Assembly (NCBI RefSeq): GCF_001305515.1
Contig: NZ_LJYW01000001.1
Coordinates: 4,696,049 to 4,760,048 of the forward strand
Source: Prosthecodimorpha hirschii
GTDB taxonomy: Bacteria > Pseudomonadota > Alphaproteobacteria > Rhizobiales > Ancalomicrobiaceae
Reading direction: 5' to 3'
DNA length: 64,000 nucleotides
Numbering within the stretch: the first letter of the stretch is position 1; the number at the start of each line of letters is the position of its first letter. Below the pieces are notes generated by a model. It saw only the letters and a program-made list of their open reading frames with translations, was not told the origin of the DNA and searched no databases. Positions 36,620-46,759 of the stretch are shown here, piece by piece. The position numbers and the translations under genes are program-made.

Positions 36620-37285
36620 TCAGCGCAGGACGAAGGGCTTGCGACCTTTTTCGAGATCCCGCTCGATCATCGCGTTGAGGCGCCGGCTGGTGCGCCGCTC
36701 CAGGGCCCGGGTCAGCTTGCGGGCGATCTCGGTCGGCAGGTCCGGACGCGAGGACAGCGCCTCGTCCATTTCGGCGCCCTCGACGGCGATGTCGGACAGG
36801 ATCTCGAAGGCCGCATAGGAGAGCTCGGCCTCGACGTTGCGCGCCAGGGCGATCAGCACCTTGGGCTGGCCGGCCGCGATCAGCTTGTCGGCCACATCGA
36901 CGCTGAGGGGCTGGCGCCGGGCGACCGAGAGACAGACCGTCTCGTTCTTCGGATCGATCAGGCGGACGAGATCGGTGTCGCTCATCGCCGCATGCTCGAT
37001 GATCGGTGCGGCCACCATGGTGGTGTCGCCGAGCAGGCGCCGGCACAGCCGATCGGGCAGACGCGGCGAGCGCGCCACGGCCTTGGCGAAGGTGACCCGG
37101 TCGAGCAGGGCGGTCTGGTCCATGACCTTGGTCATGACCTCGTCGAACAGTTCGATCTGGTCCGGCGGCAGCGCGGTGGCATTCTGCAGAAAGGCGTCCC
37201 GGACCCGGCGCACGCATTCGCCACGCTTCTCGGCCGGCGCATCCTGCGCTGCCGACAAGAGCTCCACGAAGCCAAGGTCATTCAT
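36620..37285 (-). CDS. DUF2336-domain protein
   Basis: The 221-residue, all-helical protein resembles the DUF2336 family found mainly in alphaproteobacteria; helical repeats such as A-A-M-S-D-T-D-L-V-R-L-I-D and A-R-N-V-E-A-E-L-S suggest a HEAT-like array. There is no catalytic motif and the function is unknown. The start at 37285 follows GGGAG. It is upstream of rplY but separated from it by the rplY promoter. Confidence 0.75.
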   Translation of the reverse strand: MNDLGFVELLSAAQDAPAEKRGECVRRVRDAFLQNATALPPDQIELFDEVMTKVMDQTALLDRVTFAKAVARSPRLPDRLCRRLLGDTTMVAAPIIEHAAMSDTDLVRLIDPKNETVCLSVARRQPLSVDVADKLIAAGQPKVLIALARNVEAELSYAAFEILSDIAVEGAEMDEALSSRPDLPTEIARKLTRALERRTSRRLNAMIERDLEKGRKPFVLR

Positions 37286-37433
37286 TGCCGTCTCTCCCGC
37301 CACGATCACTGTCGCCGAAAAGATGTAAATGAATTACCCAAGGTCATGCGTGGCGGGGCGGATCCGGTTCGAATTTCGTGGTCCCGTCCGTGGCGCCACC
37401 TGTGGCCCCCCGTAGCCCCATTGCGGACCGCCG

Positions 37434-38255
37434 TCAGCCGGCGAGTTCGCGCGAGCGCCGGGCCGCGGCGGCGACGGCGGCATCCATGATCGGCTGCAGG
37501 CCGGCCTCGCCCATCAGCACCGCCAGCGCCGCCGCGGTGGTGCCGTTCGGCGAGGTCACGTTCTTGCGCAGGGTCGCCGGGTCGAGCGGGGACTGGTACA
37601 GCAGTTCGCCGGCGCCCTCGACGGTGGCGCGGGCCAGCTTTTCGGCGAGCGCATCCGGCAGGCCGGCGCGGCGCCCGGCCTCCGCCATGGCCTCGACCAG
37701 ATGGAACACATAGGCCGGCCCGGACCCGGACACCGCCGTGACCGCATCGATGAGCGCTTCCTCGGCGACCCACTCGACCTTGCCGACCGCGGCCAGAAGG
37801 GCGGTGACCAGCACCTTCTGCGGAGTGGTGACCCGGCCGTTGGCGACCGCGACCGTGATGCCGCGTCCGACCTGGGCCGGCGTGTTCGGCATCGACCGAA
37901 CGATCGCAGCCGGGCCGATGCCGGCTTCCAGCCGCTCCAGCGTCTTGCCGGCGGCGACCGAGACGACCACCGTGCCGGGACCGACCAGACCGGCAAGACC
38001 GGGCAGGACCGCATCGGCCACCTGCGGCTTGACGGCGACGACGATCACGGCGGCCTTCAAGTCGGACGGCGGCGCGGTGACATGCGTCATGCCCCGGCCG
38101 GCGATCAGTTCGGCCATTTCCGGCGGCGGGGCCGGATCGATCAGCACGACGCCTTTCGGATCGAGCCCGTTCTCCAGCCAACCCGCCAGCATGGCGCCGC
38201 CCATCTTGCCGGCGCCAACCAGAACGAGCGGCGTCGCCGCGCGAAGATCCGTCAT
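37434..38255 (-). CDS. proC: Pyrroline-5-carboxylate reductase
   Basis: The 273-residue NAD(P)H-dependent enzyme has the Rossmann motif G-A-G-K-M-G-G-A-M at residues 15-23, V-K-P-Q, R-S-M-P-N-T-P and the C-terminal signature V-S-G-S-G-P-A-Y-(...)-P-N-G-T-T-A-A-A. It performs the last step of proline synthesis. It follows a YbjN gene at 48 bases, a common neighbourhood in Hyphomicrobiales. Confidence 0.96.
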   Translation of the reverse strand: MTDLRAATPLVLVGAGKMGGAMLAGWLENGLDPKGVVLIDPAPPPEMAELIAGRGMTHVTAPPSDLKAAVIVVAVKPQVADAVLPGLAGLVGPGTVVVSVAAGKTLERLEAGIGPAAIVRSMPNTPAQVGRGITVAVANGRVTTPQKVLVTALLAAVGKVEWVAEEALIDAVTAVSGSGPAYVFHLVEAMAEAGRRAGLPDALAEKLARATVEGAGELLYQSPLDPATLRKNVTSPNGTTAAALAVLMGEAGLQPIMDAAVAAAARRSRELAG

Positions 38256-38302
38256 GTCGTCCCCCCTCCGGGCCCAAGCCGTCCCGGACGGGACCGTGCC
38301 GC

Positions 38303-38803
38303 TCAGGCCTCCCCGGCCGTTTCGAACAGGGCGCCTTCGAGCGCCTCTCGGGCCGTCTTACCCGCCCAGACCACGAACTGGAAGGCCTGATAGTAACGGT
38401 CGCAGGCCTCGATGGCGTTGGCGAGCAGGCCCTCGACCTGGCGGTTGGACGGTGCCGCGCCGCCGGCGAGCAGTTGCGCGTGCCGGAACACGACCGCGTT
38501 CTCGTGCGTCCACAGGTCGAAATGGCCGAGCCACATCTGCTCGTTGGCGGCGACCAGGAGGCGCATCACCTCGATCCGGCGCGCCTCGGTCACCTTGAGG
38601 TCGAACGCGCAGGCGACGTGCAGGGCCTCCACATCCTCCATCCACGAGAAGGAGACGTGGTAGTCGGCCCAGCGCCCGCTGACCGAGATGGTGATCTCGT
38701 CGTCCCCCGAACGCTCGAAGGACCAGTCCTCCAAGGCGGCGACGTGTTCGATCACGTCGACAGGGTTGGCGTGCTGTTCGATTTCGTATTCGATCAGGCT
38801 CAT
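38303..38803 (-). CDS. YbjN-domain protein
   Basis: The 166-residue protein matches the YbjN family (tetratricopeptide-like/secretion-chaperone fold), with R-S-G-D-D-E-I-T-I-S-V and L-L-V-A-A-N-E-Q-M-W-L-G-H-F. YbjN proteins are linked to stress and motility by overexpression studies, but no activity is established. The start at 38803 is preferred because the homologous region begins M-S-L-I-E-Y-E-I-E. It is co-transcribed with proC. Confidence 0.82.
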   Translation of the reverse strand: MSLIEYEIEQHANPVDVIEHVAALEDWSFERSGDDEITISVSGRWADYHVSFSWMEDVEALHVACAFDLKVTEARRIEVMRLLVAANEQMWLGHFDLWTHENAVVFRHAQLLAGGAAPSNRQVEGLLANAIEACDRYYQAFQFVVWAGKTAREALEGALFETAGEA

Positions 38804-39071
38804 AGGCCAAGTCCTCGGGGTGAGAGACGGACCATACGCGGGCGTGCGACGCAACTTCTGACGCTACTCGTCCGACGAACGACCCCTGCCGCCGGAAAAC
38901 CTCGGAGCCATCGCCCGAGGTCGTCCGGTAGCCGCCGAATCAATTCCGAGGCCGGCGCGAATCTCTCTTGCGATTCAGTATACGTATCCGTGACTCCTGC
39001 GCGACAGTCGCGTGCGCCTCCCGGACGATCGGCTGTGGACGTCCGCTCTTTTCCCGACCCGAAGACGCGAA

Positions 39072-39095
39072 AAGGCGCGCCGGCCGGCGCGCCTT
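39072..39095 (-). terminator. Perfect 24-bp palindrome, terminator of ubiK
   Basis: AAGGCGCGCCGG is followed directly by its reverse complement CCGGCGCGCCTT, and on the minus strand by TT, giving four T. It sits 60 bases after the ubiK stop. The rest of 38804-39155 shows no gene. Confidence 0.75.
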
Positions 39096-39155
39096 CGGAA
39101 CGATCTGAAAGTCGGGATCGGGTCGCGTGATCGGGTCGCGCGGGGGCGACTGCGG

Positions 39156-39497
39156 TCAGATCGACGGGTCGGACCCGGCGGCATCGGCGCCCGGTGCCGG
39201 GTCGGCGGCGGCCGTCTGCACGGCGGCGGGCGCCTCCGGTTCCGGGGCGATGCCGAGCCGGGCTTCGAGCACGGCGACGCGCGCGGCAAGGCGCTCATTC
39301 TCCTCGCGGGCGCGCACGACCATGTCGCGCAGCACCTCGACATCCTCGCGGCGGACCACGTCCATGTCGGCCAGGAACCGTTCCGCCTGGGCGCGGAACG
39401 CGGTGTCGACCTCGCGGCGCACGCCCTGGGCCACGCCGGCGGCATCGGTCATCAGCCTGGCGAACTCGTCCAGGAGGCGGTTCGAAGTCTGCGTCAT
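39156..39497 (-). CDS. ubiK: UbiK/BMFP-family accessory factor
   Basis: The 113-residue protein has the UbiK/BMFP fold: an amphipathic N-terminal helix (R-L-L-D-E-F-A-R-L-M) and a trimeric coiled coil R-E-E-N-E-R-L-A-A-R-V-A-V-L-E-A-R-L-G. UbiK helps aerobic ubiquinone synthesis at the membrane in Escherichia coli. The C-terminal 30 residues are Ala/Pro-rich and disordered. It is a single gene with a strong terminator. Confidence 0.82.
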   Translation of the reverse strand: MTQTSNRLLDEFARLMTDAAGVAQGVRREVDTAFRAQAERFLADMDVVRREDVEVLRDMVVRAREENERLAARVAVLEARLGIAPEPEAPAAVQTAAADPAPGADAAGSDPSI

Positions 39498-39774
39498 GGC
39501 TCTCGTCTCCGCTCATGCCTATCGGGGCGGGTCCCGCCGCGGGGCCCGGAACCCGAGCCGTCGCCGGATGGCGCGCGGCCGTTCCTCTGCCGGCTCTTAT
39601 GGGTACTCCCAGCGTCACCTGCAAGTCGGCAGGGCTTCGTATCGGGAGCAGGGCGCGACGGCATGTGCGACGGTATGGCCGGCCGGCTGCCGCTCGTCGG
39701 GCTTGACAGGAGCCGGCGTCATCCCATCATGCGACATCAATCGATTGAAACGAGCCTGGTTCCGGAGAAAGTCC

Positions 39775-40593
39775 ATGTCGGTCGTGTCGCGCGCCCTGAA
39801 GAGCCTTCTGGCCGGCCTCACCGTGGCGGCCGGTCTCGCGGCCGCCGTCGCGCCGGCAGCGGCGGGTTCGAGCTGGGACGACATCCGGCCGATGATGTTC
39901 GGCGACCGCAAGATTGCAAACGGCCAGGGCATCGTGACCTTCACGGCGCCCTACCGCGCCGAGGATGACCGGCGCGTGCCGGTCTCGGCCGTCGCGGCCT
40001 TTCCGGACGGCCGCTCGGTGAAGTCGGTCGCCTTCATCATCGACGAGAATCCGATGCCGATGGCGGCGACCTTCCGGTTCGACCGCGGGCGCGACAAGGT
40101 CGGCCTCGGCATCGACATCCGCCTGAACGGTCCGTCGATGGTGCGGGCCGTGGTCGAGGCCAGCGACGGCCAGCTCTACATGGCGGAAAGCCTGGTCAAG
40201 ACCTCCGGCCTCGGGGCCTGCGCGGCTCCGCCGGTCGGGGATGCCGCGGTGGCGCTGCGGACGCTCGGCAACATGGAACTCGCCGCGCTGCCGGCGGCCG
40301 CCGACAATCCCTTCACCCGCTCGGCGCGGCTGAAGATCAAGCATCCCCAGAATACCGGGATGCAGATGAACCAGATCACGCTGCTCTATATCCCGGCCCG
40401 CTATGTCGACGAAGTCGAAGTCCGCCACGGCCAGGAGAGGCTCTTCACCGTCGAGACCGGCTTCGCCCTGTCGGAAGATCCGCGCATCGACTTCGACTAC
40501 CAGTCGAACGGTGGCGATGTCCTGACCGTGCGCATGCGCGATACCGACGGCGCAATGTTCCAGCGCAGCTTCCCGCACGGCGTTGGCGGCTGA
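39775..40593 (+). CDS. SoxYZ-like carrier, quinoprotein-dehydrogenase-associated type
   Basis: The 272-residue precursor has a signal peptide ending about A-P-A-A-A, an N-terminal SoxY-like domain (I-V-T-F-T-A-P-Y-R-A-E-D-D-R-R-V-P-V, G-I-D-I-R-L-N) and a C-terminal SoxZ-like domain (H-P-Q-N-T-G-M-Q-M). SoxY carries sulfur on a C-terminal cysteine of G-G-C-G-G; here the junction reads L-G-A-C-A-A-P-P, so a single cysteine remains in altered context. Such fusions usually lie beside PQQ-dependent dehydrogenases; none is here. GGAGAAA precedes the ATG. Confidence 0.82.
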   Translation: MSVVSRALKSLLAGLTVAAGLAAAVAPAAAGSSWDDIRPMMFGDRKIANGQGIVTFTAPYRAEDDRRVPVSAVAAFPDGRSVKSVAFIIDENPMPMAATFRFDRGRDKVGLGIDIRLNGPSMVRAVVEASDGQLYMAESLVKTSGLGACAAPPVGDAAVALRTLGNMELAALPAAADNPFTRSARLKIKHPQNTGMQMNQITLLYIPARYVDEVEVRHGQERLFTVETGFALSEDPRIDFDYQSNGGDVLTVRMRDTDGAMFQRSFPHGVGG

Positions 40594-41174
40594 GCCGGCG
40601 GATCGGGGTGAAGACGTAAGGCCCGACACACCGGGTGGGCGAAAGCCGCGGATCCGGTGACGGGTGGCGCTGACGCGACCATCCCCGCGGCCTCATTTCA
40701 ATCTCGCGGTTATCCCCTTCGCCCCCCAAGGGGAGAAGGGGAAGGAGCCGCGGGATCGGGGTTCGGGTGCGATGCGCCCGATGCGAATGGCCGGGCGGAT
40801 CGCGGCGCGACTGATGCCAACGCCCGGACGGATCGCGGGGCGACTGACGCGTCGGCCTCCGGGCAATGCCGCCGCAACCGCTCTTCTTCGAGGGCGATCG
40901 TCCTGTACTGCGGCTGATGGGCGCCCGGCCGGTCGTGCAATCGATGCTGTTGAAACAAACAAGCCCGGACACGAGGTCCGGGCCGAGTTGAGGCACGCTC
41001 TACGCGTTTGACTGCACCGCGAACGACGGTGTCAGGGCCGTCGTTCCTTCGCGCGGCCGGTCCGGGGGAGAGCCAGCCGCGGCGAAGCGAGGTGTCGGAC
41101 CCGGTGGGGCGGCCGCAAAGCCGCTGCCGCACCGGGCCAGACTTTCAGGTTCGGACCGTTCAGGATCGGACCGT
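40594..41174. other. Gene-free stretch with small repeats
   Basis: This is 581 bp between the SoxYZ-like gene and the phasin. It contains an inverted pair CCCCTTC / GAAGGGG near 40715-40743, an imperfect 33-bp duplication around 40780-40850 (each copy with cgg(g/a)cggatcgcg), and the terminator at 40963-40983. No protein or RNA gene is supported. Confidence 0.5.
40963..40983 (-). terminator. Distal terminator of the phasin transcript
   Basis: GCCCGGAC / GTCCGGGC perfect 8-bp stem with a 5-base loop; on the minus strand followed by TTGTTTGTTTC. It lies about 190 bases past the phasin stop. Confidence 0.65.
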
Positions 41175-41723
41175 TCAGGCCGCCTTGAAGGTCTTCGAGA
41201 CGGCGTCCTTGACCGGCTGGGCGGTCTCGGTGGCGACCTTCGTGGCGAGCGACTGCAGGTCCTTGGCCTGGGCGGTCACCGATTCGAACTGGTGACGCAC
41301 GAAGGCGGTCTGCAGCTCGATGGCTTCCGCGAAGGTCTTGGCACCGGCCAGATCCTTGGCGAAGGCGAAGGCGGCGTCGGTGTTGGCCTTGAGCGCGTCG
41401 AGGGTCTTCAGATTGTACTCGACGGCGCCGGCGCGGGCGGTCTCGAAGGTGTCCTCGATCAGGTCGGTGGTCTCTTCGGCCGCGACCTTCATCTTCTCGT
41501 AGTTGGCCTTGACCTGCGCCACGGTCTTCTCGGCCACGTCGCGGAGCGCCTGCGGCACCTCGACCTGCGGCATCTTGGCGAAGTCGACCTTCGGCATCTC
41601 GAATTTGGGCATCTCGAACTTCGGCATCTCGATCTTGGGGAGCTCGAAGGGGACGACCTTGTCGGTCGAGGCGGACTTCGGGGCGGTCTTCTTCGCGGTC
41701 GGCTTGGATTCGATATCGGTCAT
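41175..41723 (-). CDS. Phasin (polyhydroxyalkanoate granule protein)
   Basis: The 182-residue helical protein resembles the phasin_2 family, which coats PHA granules. After a Lys-rich start there is an unusual tandem repeat E-M-P-K-F-E-M-P-K-F-E-M-P-K-V (residues about 30-48), then long amphipathic helices ending K-D-A-V-S-K-T-F-K-A-A. ATG 41723 is chosen because AGGAGG is seven bases upstream; the ATG two codons earlier is too close. It has its own promoter with two dyads fitting PhaR-type control. Confidence 0.87.
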   Translation of the reverse strand: MTDIESKPTAKKTAPKSASTDKVVPFELPKIEMPKFEMPKFEMPKVDFAKMPQVEVPQALRDVAEKTVAQVKANYEKMKVAAEETTDLIEDTFETARAGAVEYNLKTLDALKANTDAAFAFAKDLAGAKTFAEAIELQTAFVRHQFESVTAQAKDLQSLATKVATETAQPVKDAVSKTFKAA

Positions 41724-41811
41724 TGTCATGCCTCCTGGGTTTCGGTCTGTCGGCCGCGTTGCGACCGCCGGAAATCCACCTTTGATGGGGCATCTCCGTT
41801 CGACTGAAACC

Positions 41812-41860
41812 AATATAGGATGGCTTTTGCTGCAGTGCAACATGATTTGCGCACCGCAAA
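41812..41860 (-). promoter_or_regulatory. Phasin promoter with two TTGC/GCAA dyads
   Basis: Minus-strand TTGCAC (41840-41835), 17-bp spacer, TATATT (41817-41812). Two inverted repeats, TTGC-N6-GCAA (41827-41840) and TTTGC-N5-GCAAA (41846-41860), have centres about 20 bp apart and cover the -35 and the upstream side. PhaR repressors of PHA granules are known to bind GCA-rich dyads, so PhaR control is inferred. Confidence 0.65.
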
Positions 41861-41889
41861 CGGATTAGGGAGTTATACGTATAAGAATA

Positions 41890-42900
41890 TCACGATGTCG
41901 CCCCCGGCACCAGTTCGTAACCGGTGTCGACGACCGTCGCCGGAGCCTGCGCCAGCAGAAGGCCTGCCGCCACTTCGCCGGCGCGATAGCGCGGCGTGCG
42001 GATGGTCGACAGGGGCTGGGGCAGGGCCTGGCCGACTTCGAGGCCGTTGAAGCCGAACAGGGCGAGCCGGTCCGGCACCGTGATACCCTCGGCGAGGCAG
42101 TGGAAATAGCCGCCGATGGCCATGTCGTCATTGACGAAATAGACCGCGTCGAGGTCCGGCGTGCGCGCCAGCAGGGTGGCGAGCCCGATGCGGCCGGCTT
42201 CGGCCGAGGAGGGGGCCGGGACGAGTTCCTGATCGGCCGGCGACAGGCCGGCTTCCGCCAGACCGGCCAGGAAGCCCTCGTGGCGCTTGCGCGCCCGGCT
42301 GTCGCCCGGCAGACGGATGCCCAGATAGGCCAGACGGCGCCGGCCGCGCCCGACCAGATGGCGGGCCGTGTCCCGACCCGCCGCATGCTGGCTGAACCCG
42401 ACCACATGGTCGATGCCCTGGCCGTCGAGATCCAGGATCTCGGCCACCCGGACGCCGCTCGCCGCGATCATGGCGCGCGAACGGTCGGTATGCTCGAGCC
42501 CGGCCAGGATCAGGGCGCGGGGCCGCCAGGCGAGCACCGAGGCGATCAGATCCTCCTCGCGTGCCTCTTCATAGTCGGTCACTCCGATGACCGACTGGAA
42601 GCCGCTCGACTCCAGCGCGACGGAGGCGCCGCGTAGCACGTCCGGAAAGACGATGTTGGCCAGCGACGGCACGATCAGCGCGACCAGATCCGACTCCGTC
42701 GACGCCAGCGCCCCGGCGATTCGATTGGGAACGTAGCCGAGGGCCGACACCGCGCGCAGGACCTTGTCGCGCGTCTCCTCCGAATAGGAACCGCTCCGGC
42801 GCAACACGCGCGAAACGGTGCTCTCGCCGACCCCGGCCAGACGGGCCACGTCAGCGATGGTCACGGCAGGAACCGGCCGCTCCCGGTCGTTGATCACCAT
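41890..42900 (-). CDS. LacI-family regulator of the threonate operon
   Basis: The 336-residue protein begins with the LacI helix-turn-helix V-T-I-A-D-V-A-R-L-A-G-V-G-E-S-T-V-S-R-V-L and the hinge Y-V-P-N-R-I-A-G-A-L, followed by a periplasmic-binding-protein-like effector domain. Its sequence is of the GntR/gluconate subgroup of LacI regulators. It is divergent from the ABC-ltnD-otnI-otnK operon, with a perfect palindromic operator in between, so local repression relieved by a sugar acid is likely. Confidence 0.9.
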   Translation of the reverse strand: MVINDRERPVPAVTIADVARLAGVGESTVSRVLRRSGSYSEETRDKVLRAVSALGYVPNRIAGALASTESDLVALIVPSLANIVFPDVLRGASVALESSGFQSVIGVTDYEEAREEDLIASVLAWRPRALILAGLEHTDRSRAMIAASGVRVAEILDLDGQGIDHVVGFSQHAAGRDTARHLVGRGRRRLAYLGIRLPGDSRARKRHEGFLAGLAEAGLSPADQELVPAPSSAEAGRIGLATLLARTPDLDAVYFVNDDMAIGGYFHCLAEGITVPDRLALFGFNGLEVGQALPQPLSTIRTPRYRAGEVAAGLLLAQAPATVVDTGYELVPGATS

Positions 42901-43021
42901 TCGATCGTCCCTCCCTCGCGCCCGATCTCACGTCGGGTCGCGCTGCGGTCGGCGTCTCCTGAGCCCACAACGGATTCTGCCGCAAGGGGCTTGGCGCCAA
43001 TCCAACGGCATGTTAACAGCA

Positions 43022-43037
43022 TTGGCAGCGCTGCCAA
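43022..43037. promoter_or_regulatory. LacI-type operator, perfect 16-bp palindrome
   Basis: TTGGCAGC-GCTGCCAA is a perfect palindrome with the central CG-type step usual for LacI family sites. It lies between the divergent lacI-like gene and the ABC operon, next to an AT-rich TTATAAAAA that could be the -10. Confidence 0.75.
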
Positions 43038-43103
43038 CTTATAAAAAGAAAAAGGCGGCAATCGAATGCCGCAGCCAGGCGGCACGGGAGGAGACTTTCG
43101 GCA

Positions 43104-44165
<1,062 letters not shown>

Positions 44166-44169
44166 TCTG

Positions 44170-44250
44170 TCGTCCGCTCCGAAGGGATCGGACGATGTGC
44201 CGTAAATATTTGTTTACGCACGATTTTTCCGAGCAGGGCGGCTTGCCCTG
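44170..44250 (+). promoter_or_regulatory. Intercistronic stem-loops before the binding-protein gene
   Basis: TCGTCCG / CGGACGA (44170-44195) with an inner TCC/GGA extension, and CAGGGC / GCCCTG (44234-44250) with a 5-base loop, lie in the 186-bp gap. Between them is an AT-rich segment with GTAAA / TTTAC. Such structures often set a higher level for the binding protein than for the ATPase. Confidence 0.45.
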
Positions 44251-44351
44251 ATCGGACCTGGCTCCAAGTCGGAATACCGCTCCGGCGGATCGTCCGATCG
44301 GTCGGGCGCCGGAACGCGGAAGTCCCAAAACACAAAGCGGAGGAAATATCC

Positions 44352-45659
44352 ATGTCGGTCAATCGTCGCGAACTTCTCCTCGGCGCCGCCGTCGGTGCGG
44401 CCGGTCTGCCGCTCCTCGGCGCGATGCCGTCCTTTGCGCAGACCGCGTCGAGCTTCACCCCGGAGAAGGGCGCCTCGCTGCGCGTCCTGCGTTGGGCGCC
44501 CTTCGTCAAGGGCGACGAGGACGCGTGGCTCGCCAACACCAAGAAGTTCACCGAGAAGACCGGCGTCGAAGTCCGGATCGACAAGGAATCGTGGGAGGAC
44601 ATCCGTCCGAAGTCCGCGGTGGCCGCCAATATGGGCGCCGGTCCGGACATGGTGTGGGTGTGGTTCGACGACGCCCAGCAGTATCCGGACAAGCTGGTCG
44701 ACGTGTCCGCTCTCGCCAACAAGCTCGGCGCCGCCGGTGGCGGCTGGTATCCGGGCCTCGAGGGCTACGCCAAGCGTGACGGCAAGTTCGTGGCCATGCC
44801 GCTCGCGGCGATCGGCAACGCGATCTGCTATCGCGAAAGCCACATGAAGGCCGCCGGCTTCTCGGAATTCCCGAAGGACACCAAGGGCTTCCTGGAACTC
44901 TGCAAGGCCCTCAAGGCCAAGGGCACCCCGGCCGGCTTCCCGCACGGCAAGGCCGTCGGCGACGGCAACAACTATGCCCATTGGCTGCTCTGGAGCCATG
45001 GCGGCAAGACCGTCGACGAGAGCGGCAAGGTGGCGATCAACAGCCCCGAGACGCTCGCCGCGATCAACTATGCCAAGGAGCTCTACGGGACCTTCATCCC
45101 GGGCACCGAGAGCTGGCTCGACATCAACAACAACCGCGCCTTCCTGGCCAACCAGATCTCGCTGACGGCGAACGGCGTGTCGCTCTATTACGCGGCCAAG
45201 AACGATCCGAAGCTCGCCGAGATGGCGGCCGACATCCGGACGACCAACTTCCCGGTCGGCCCGGTCGGCCAGTCGATCGAGCTCCATCAGACGACCTCGA
45301 TCGCCACCTTCAAGCACACCAAGTTCCCGCAGGCCTGCATGGCCTACCTGGAATTCATGTACCAGCCCGAGCAGATGAATGCCTGGCTGCAGGGCTCCTC
45401 GGCCTATTGCTGCCAGCCGCTCAAGGCCTATGCCTCGAACCCGATCTGGACCTCGGACAAGAACCACGCGGCCTATGCGAAGGCCTCGGAGACCCTGCGT
45501 CCGAACGGCTATGCCGGCCCGCTCGGCTATGCCTCGGCCGGCGTCATGGCCGACTACGTGCTGGTCGACATGTTCGCCGAGGCCGTGACAGGTGCCCAGA
45601 CGCCGGAGAACGCGATCAAGCGGGCCGAGGCCCGTATCAACCGCTACTACCGCGTTTGA
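44352..45659 (+). CDS. ABC transporter solute-binding protein, family 1
   Basis: The 435-residue protein carries a Tat-like leader (N-R-R-E-L-L-L-G-A-A-V-G) ending near S-F-A-Q. The mature region resembles CUT1 sugar-binding proteins, with a W-A-P-F-V-K-G-D-E-D-A-W start and Y-L-E-F-M-Y-Q-P-E-Q-M-N. Export in folded form would be unusual but is known for this class. The following enzymes point to a four-carbon sugar acid or a compound that yields one. Confidence 0.9.
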   Translation: MSVNRRELLLGAAVGAAGLPLLGAMPSFAQTASSFTPEKGASLRVLRWAPFVKGDEDAWLANTKKFTEKTGVEVRIDKESWEDIRPKSAVAANMGAGPDMVWVWFDDAQQYPDKLVDVSALANKLGAAGGGWYPGLEGYAKRDGKFVAMPLAAIGNAICYRESHMKAAGFSEFPKDTKGFLELCKALKAKGTPAGFPHGKAVGDGNNYAHWLLWSHGGKTVDESGKVAINSPETLAAINYAKELYGTFIPGTESWLDINNNRAFLANQISLTANGVSLYYAAKNDPKLAEMAADIRTTNFPVGPVGQSIELHQTTSIATFKHTKFPQACMAYLEFMYQPEQMNAWLQGSSAYCCQPLKAYASNPIWTSDKNHAAYAKASETLRPNGYAGPLGYASAGVMADYVLVDMFAEAVTGAQTPENAIKRAEARINRYYRV

Positions 45660-45800
45660 TCGGCTGAGAACGGATGCGGCGCGGCCGCGTCCGTTCCCAT
45701 CCCGAAATGAGAGCCTGCCGGCGCGCAGCCCATGCGCGCCGGGGTTTGTTTTGCGTGCCTCGCGCCCTTCGGGCCGAGGTGCCCGCAACGGAGCCAGACC

Positions 45801-46748
45801 ATGACGGATCACGCCGGCACGGCCGGACGCGCGCCCGCACCCCCTTCATTTCTGTCGCGCCTCGGGCAGAGCCGCAATGCGCTCGGCCTGGCTTTCATGC
45901 TGCCCGCCGGCGTGTTCCTGATCTGCTTCCTGGCCTATCCGCTCGGGCTCGGGGTCTGGCTCGGCTTCACGGACGCCCGCATCGGGCGGACCGGTCAGTT
46001 CATCGGCCTGGAGAACTATCAGTTTCTCTGGATCGACGCTGTCTTCTGGCTCTCGGTCTTCAACACGCTGCTCTACACGATCACGGCGTCGATCCTGAAA
46101 TTCGGCCTCGGGCTCTGGCTGGCGCTGATCCTCAATCAGCACCTGCCGTTCAAGGCCTTCTTCCGCGCCATCGTGCTGCTGCCCTGGGTCGTGCCGACGG
46201 TCCTGTCCGGCATTGCCTTCTGGTGGATCTACGACAGCCAGTTCTCGATCGTCAGCTGGTCGCTGATCAAGCTCGGCGTGATCGACCACTACATCAACTT
46301 CCTGGGCGAGGCGAACATGGCGCGCGCCTCGGTGATCGCCGCCAATGTCTGGCGCGGCATCCCGTTCGTCGCCATCTCGCTGCTGGCCGGCCTGCAGACC
46401 ATCTCGCCGTCGCTGCATGAGGCTGCGACGCTGGACGGCGCCACGCCGTGGCAGCGCTTCCGCTATGTGACTCTGCCGATGCTGTCGCCGATCATTTCGG
46501 TGGTGATGACCTTCTCGGTCCTGTTCACCTTCACCGACTTCCAGCTCATCTACGTGCTCACCAAGGGCGGGCCGGTCAACGCGACCCACCTGATGGCCAC
46601 GCTCTCGTTCCAGCGCGCCATTCCCGGCGGCCAGCTCGGCGAGGGTGCCGCGATCGCGGTCGCCATGATCCCGTTCCTGCTCGCCGCCATCCTGTTCAGC
46701 TTCTTCGGCCTGCAGCGCCGCAAGTGGCAGCAGGGCGGCTCGGACTGA
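45801..46748 (+). CDS. ABC transporter permease, MalF type
   Basis: The 315-residue protein has six membrane segments and the EAA loop H-E-A-A-T-L-D-G-A-T-P-W-Q-R-F-R-Y-V-T-L-P that contacts the ATPase. ATG 45801 follows GGAGCC; a frame from 45732 has no support. It is eleven bases from the second permease. Confidence 0.92.
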   Translation: MTDHAGTAGRAPAPPSFLSRLGQSRNALGLAFMLPAGVFLICFLAYPLGLGVWLGFTDARIGRTGQFIGLENYQFLWIDAVFWLSVFNTLLYTITASILKFGLGLWLALILNQHLPFKAFFRAIVLLPWVVPTVLSGIAFWWIYDSQFSIVSWSLIKLGVIDHYINFLGEANMARASVIAANVWRGIPFVAISLLAGLQTISPSLHEAATLDGATPWQRFRYVTLPMLSPIISVVMTFSVLFTFTDFQLIYVLTKGGPVNATHLMATLSFQRAIPGGQLGEGAAIAVAMIPFLLAAILFSFFGLQRRKWQQGGSD

Positions 46749-46759
46749 GGAGAAAGCCC

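Noticed and set aside
37360-37400. Possible tRNA T-loop (GGTTCGAATT)
   Set aside because: No cloverleaf can be built around it; there is no acceptor stem or anticodon arm.
41149-41180. Short duplication ggaccgttcagg near the phasin stop
   Set aside because: Only two 12-base copies at the gene end; too small to call an element.
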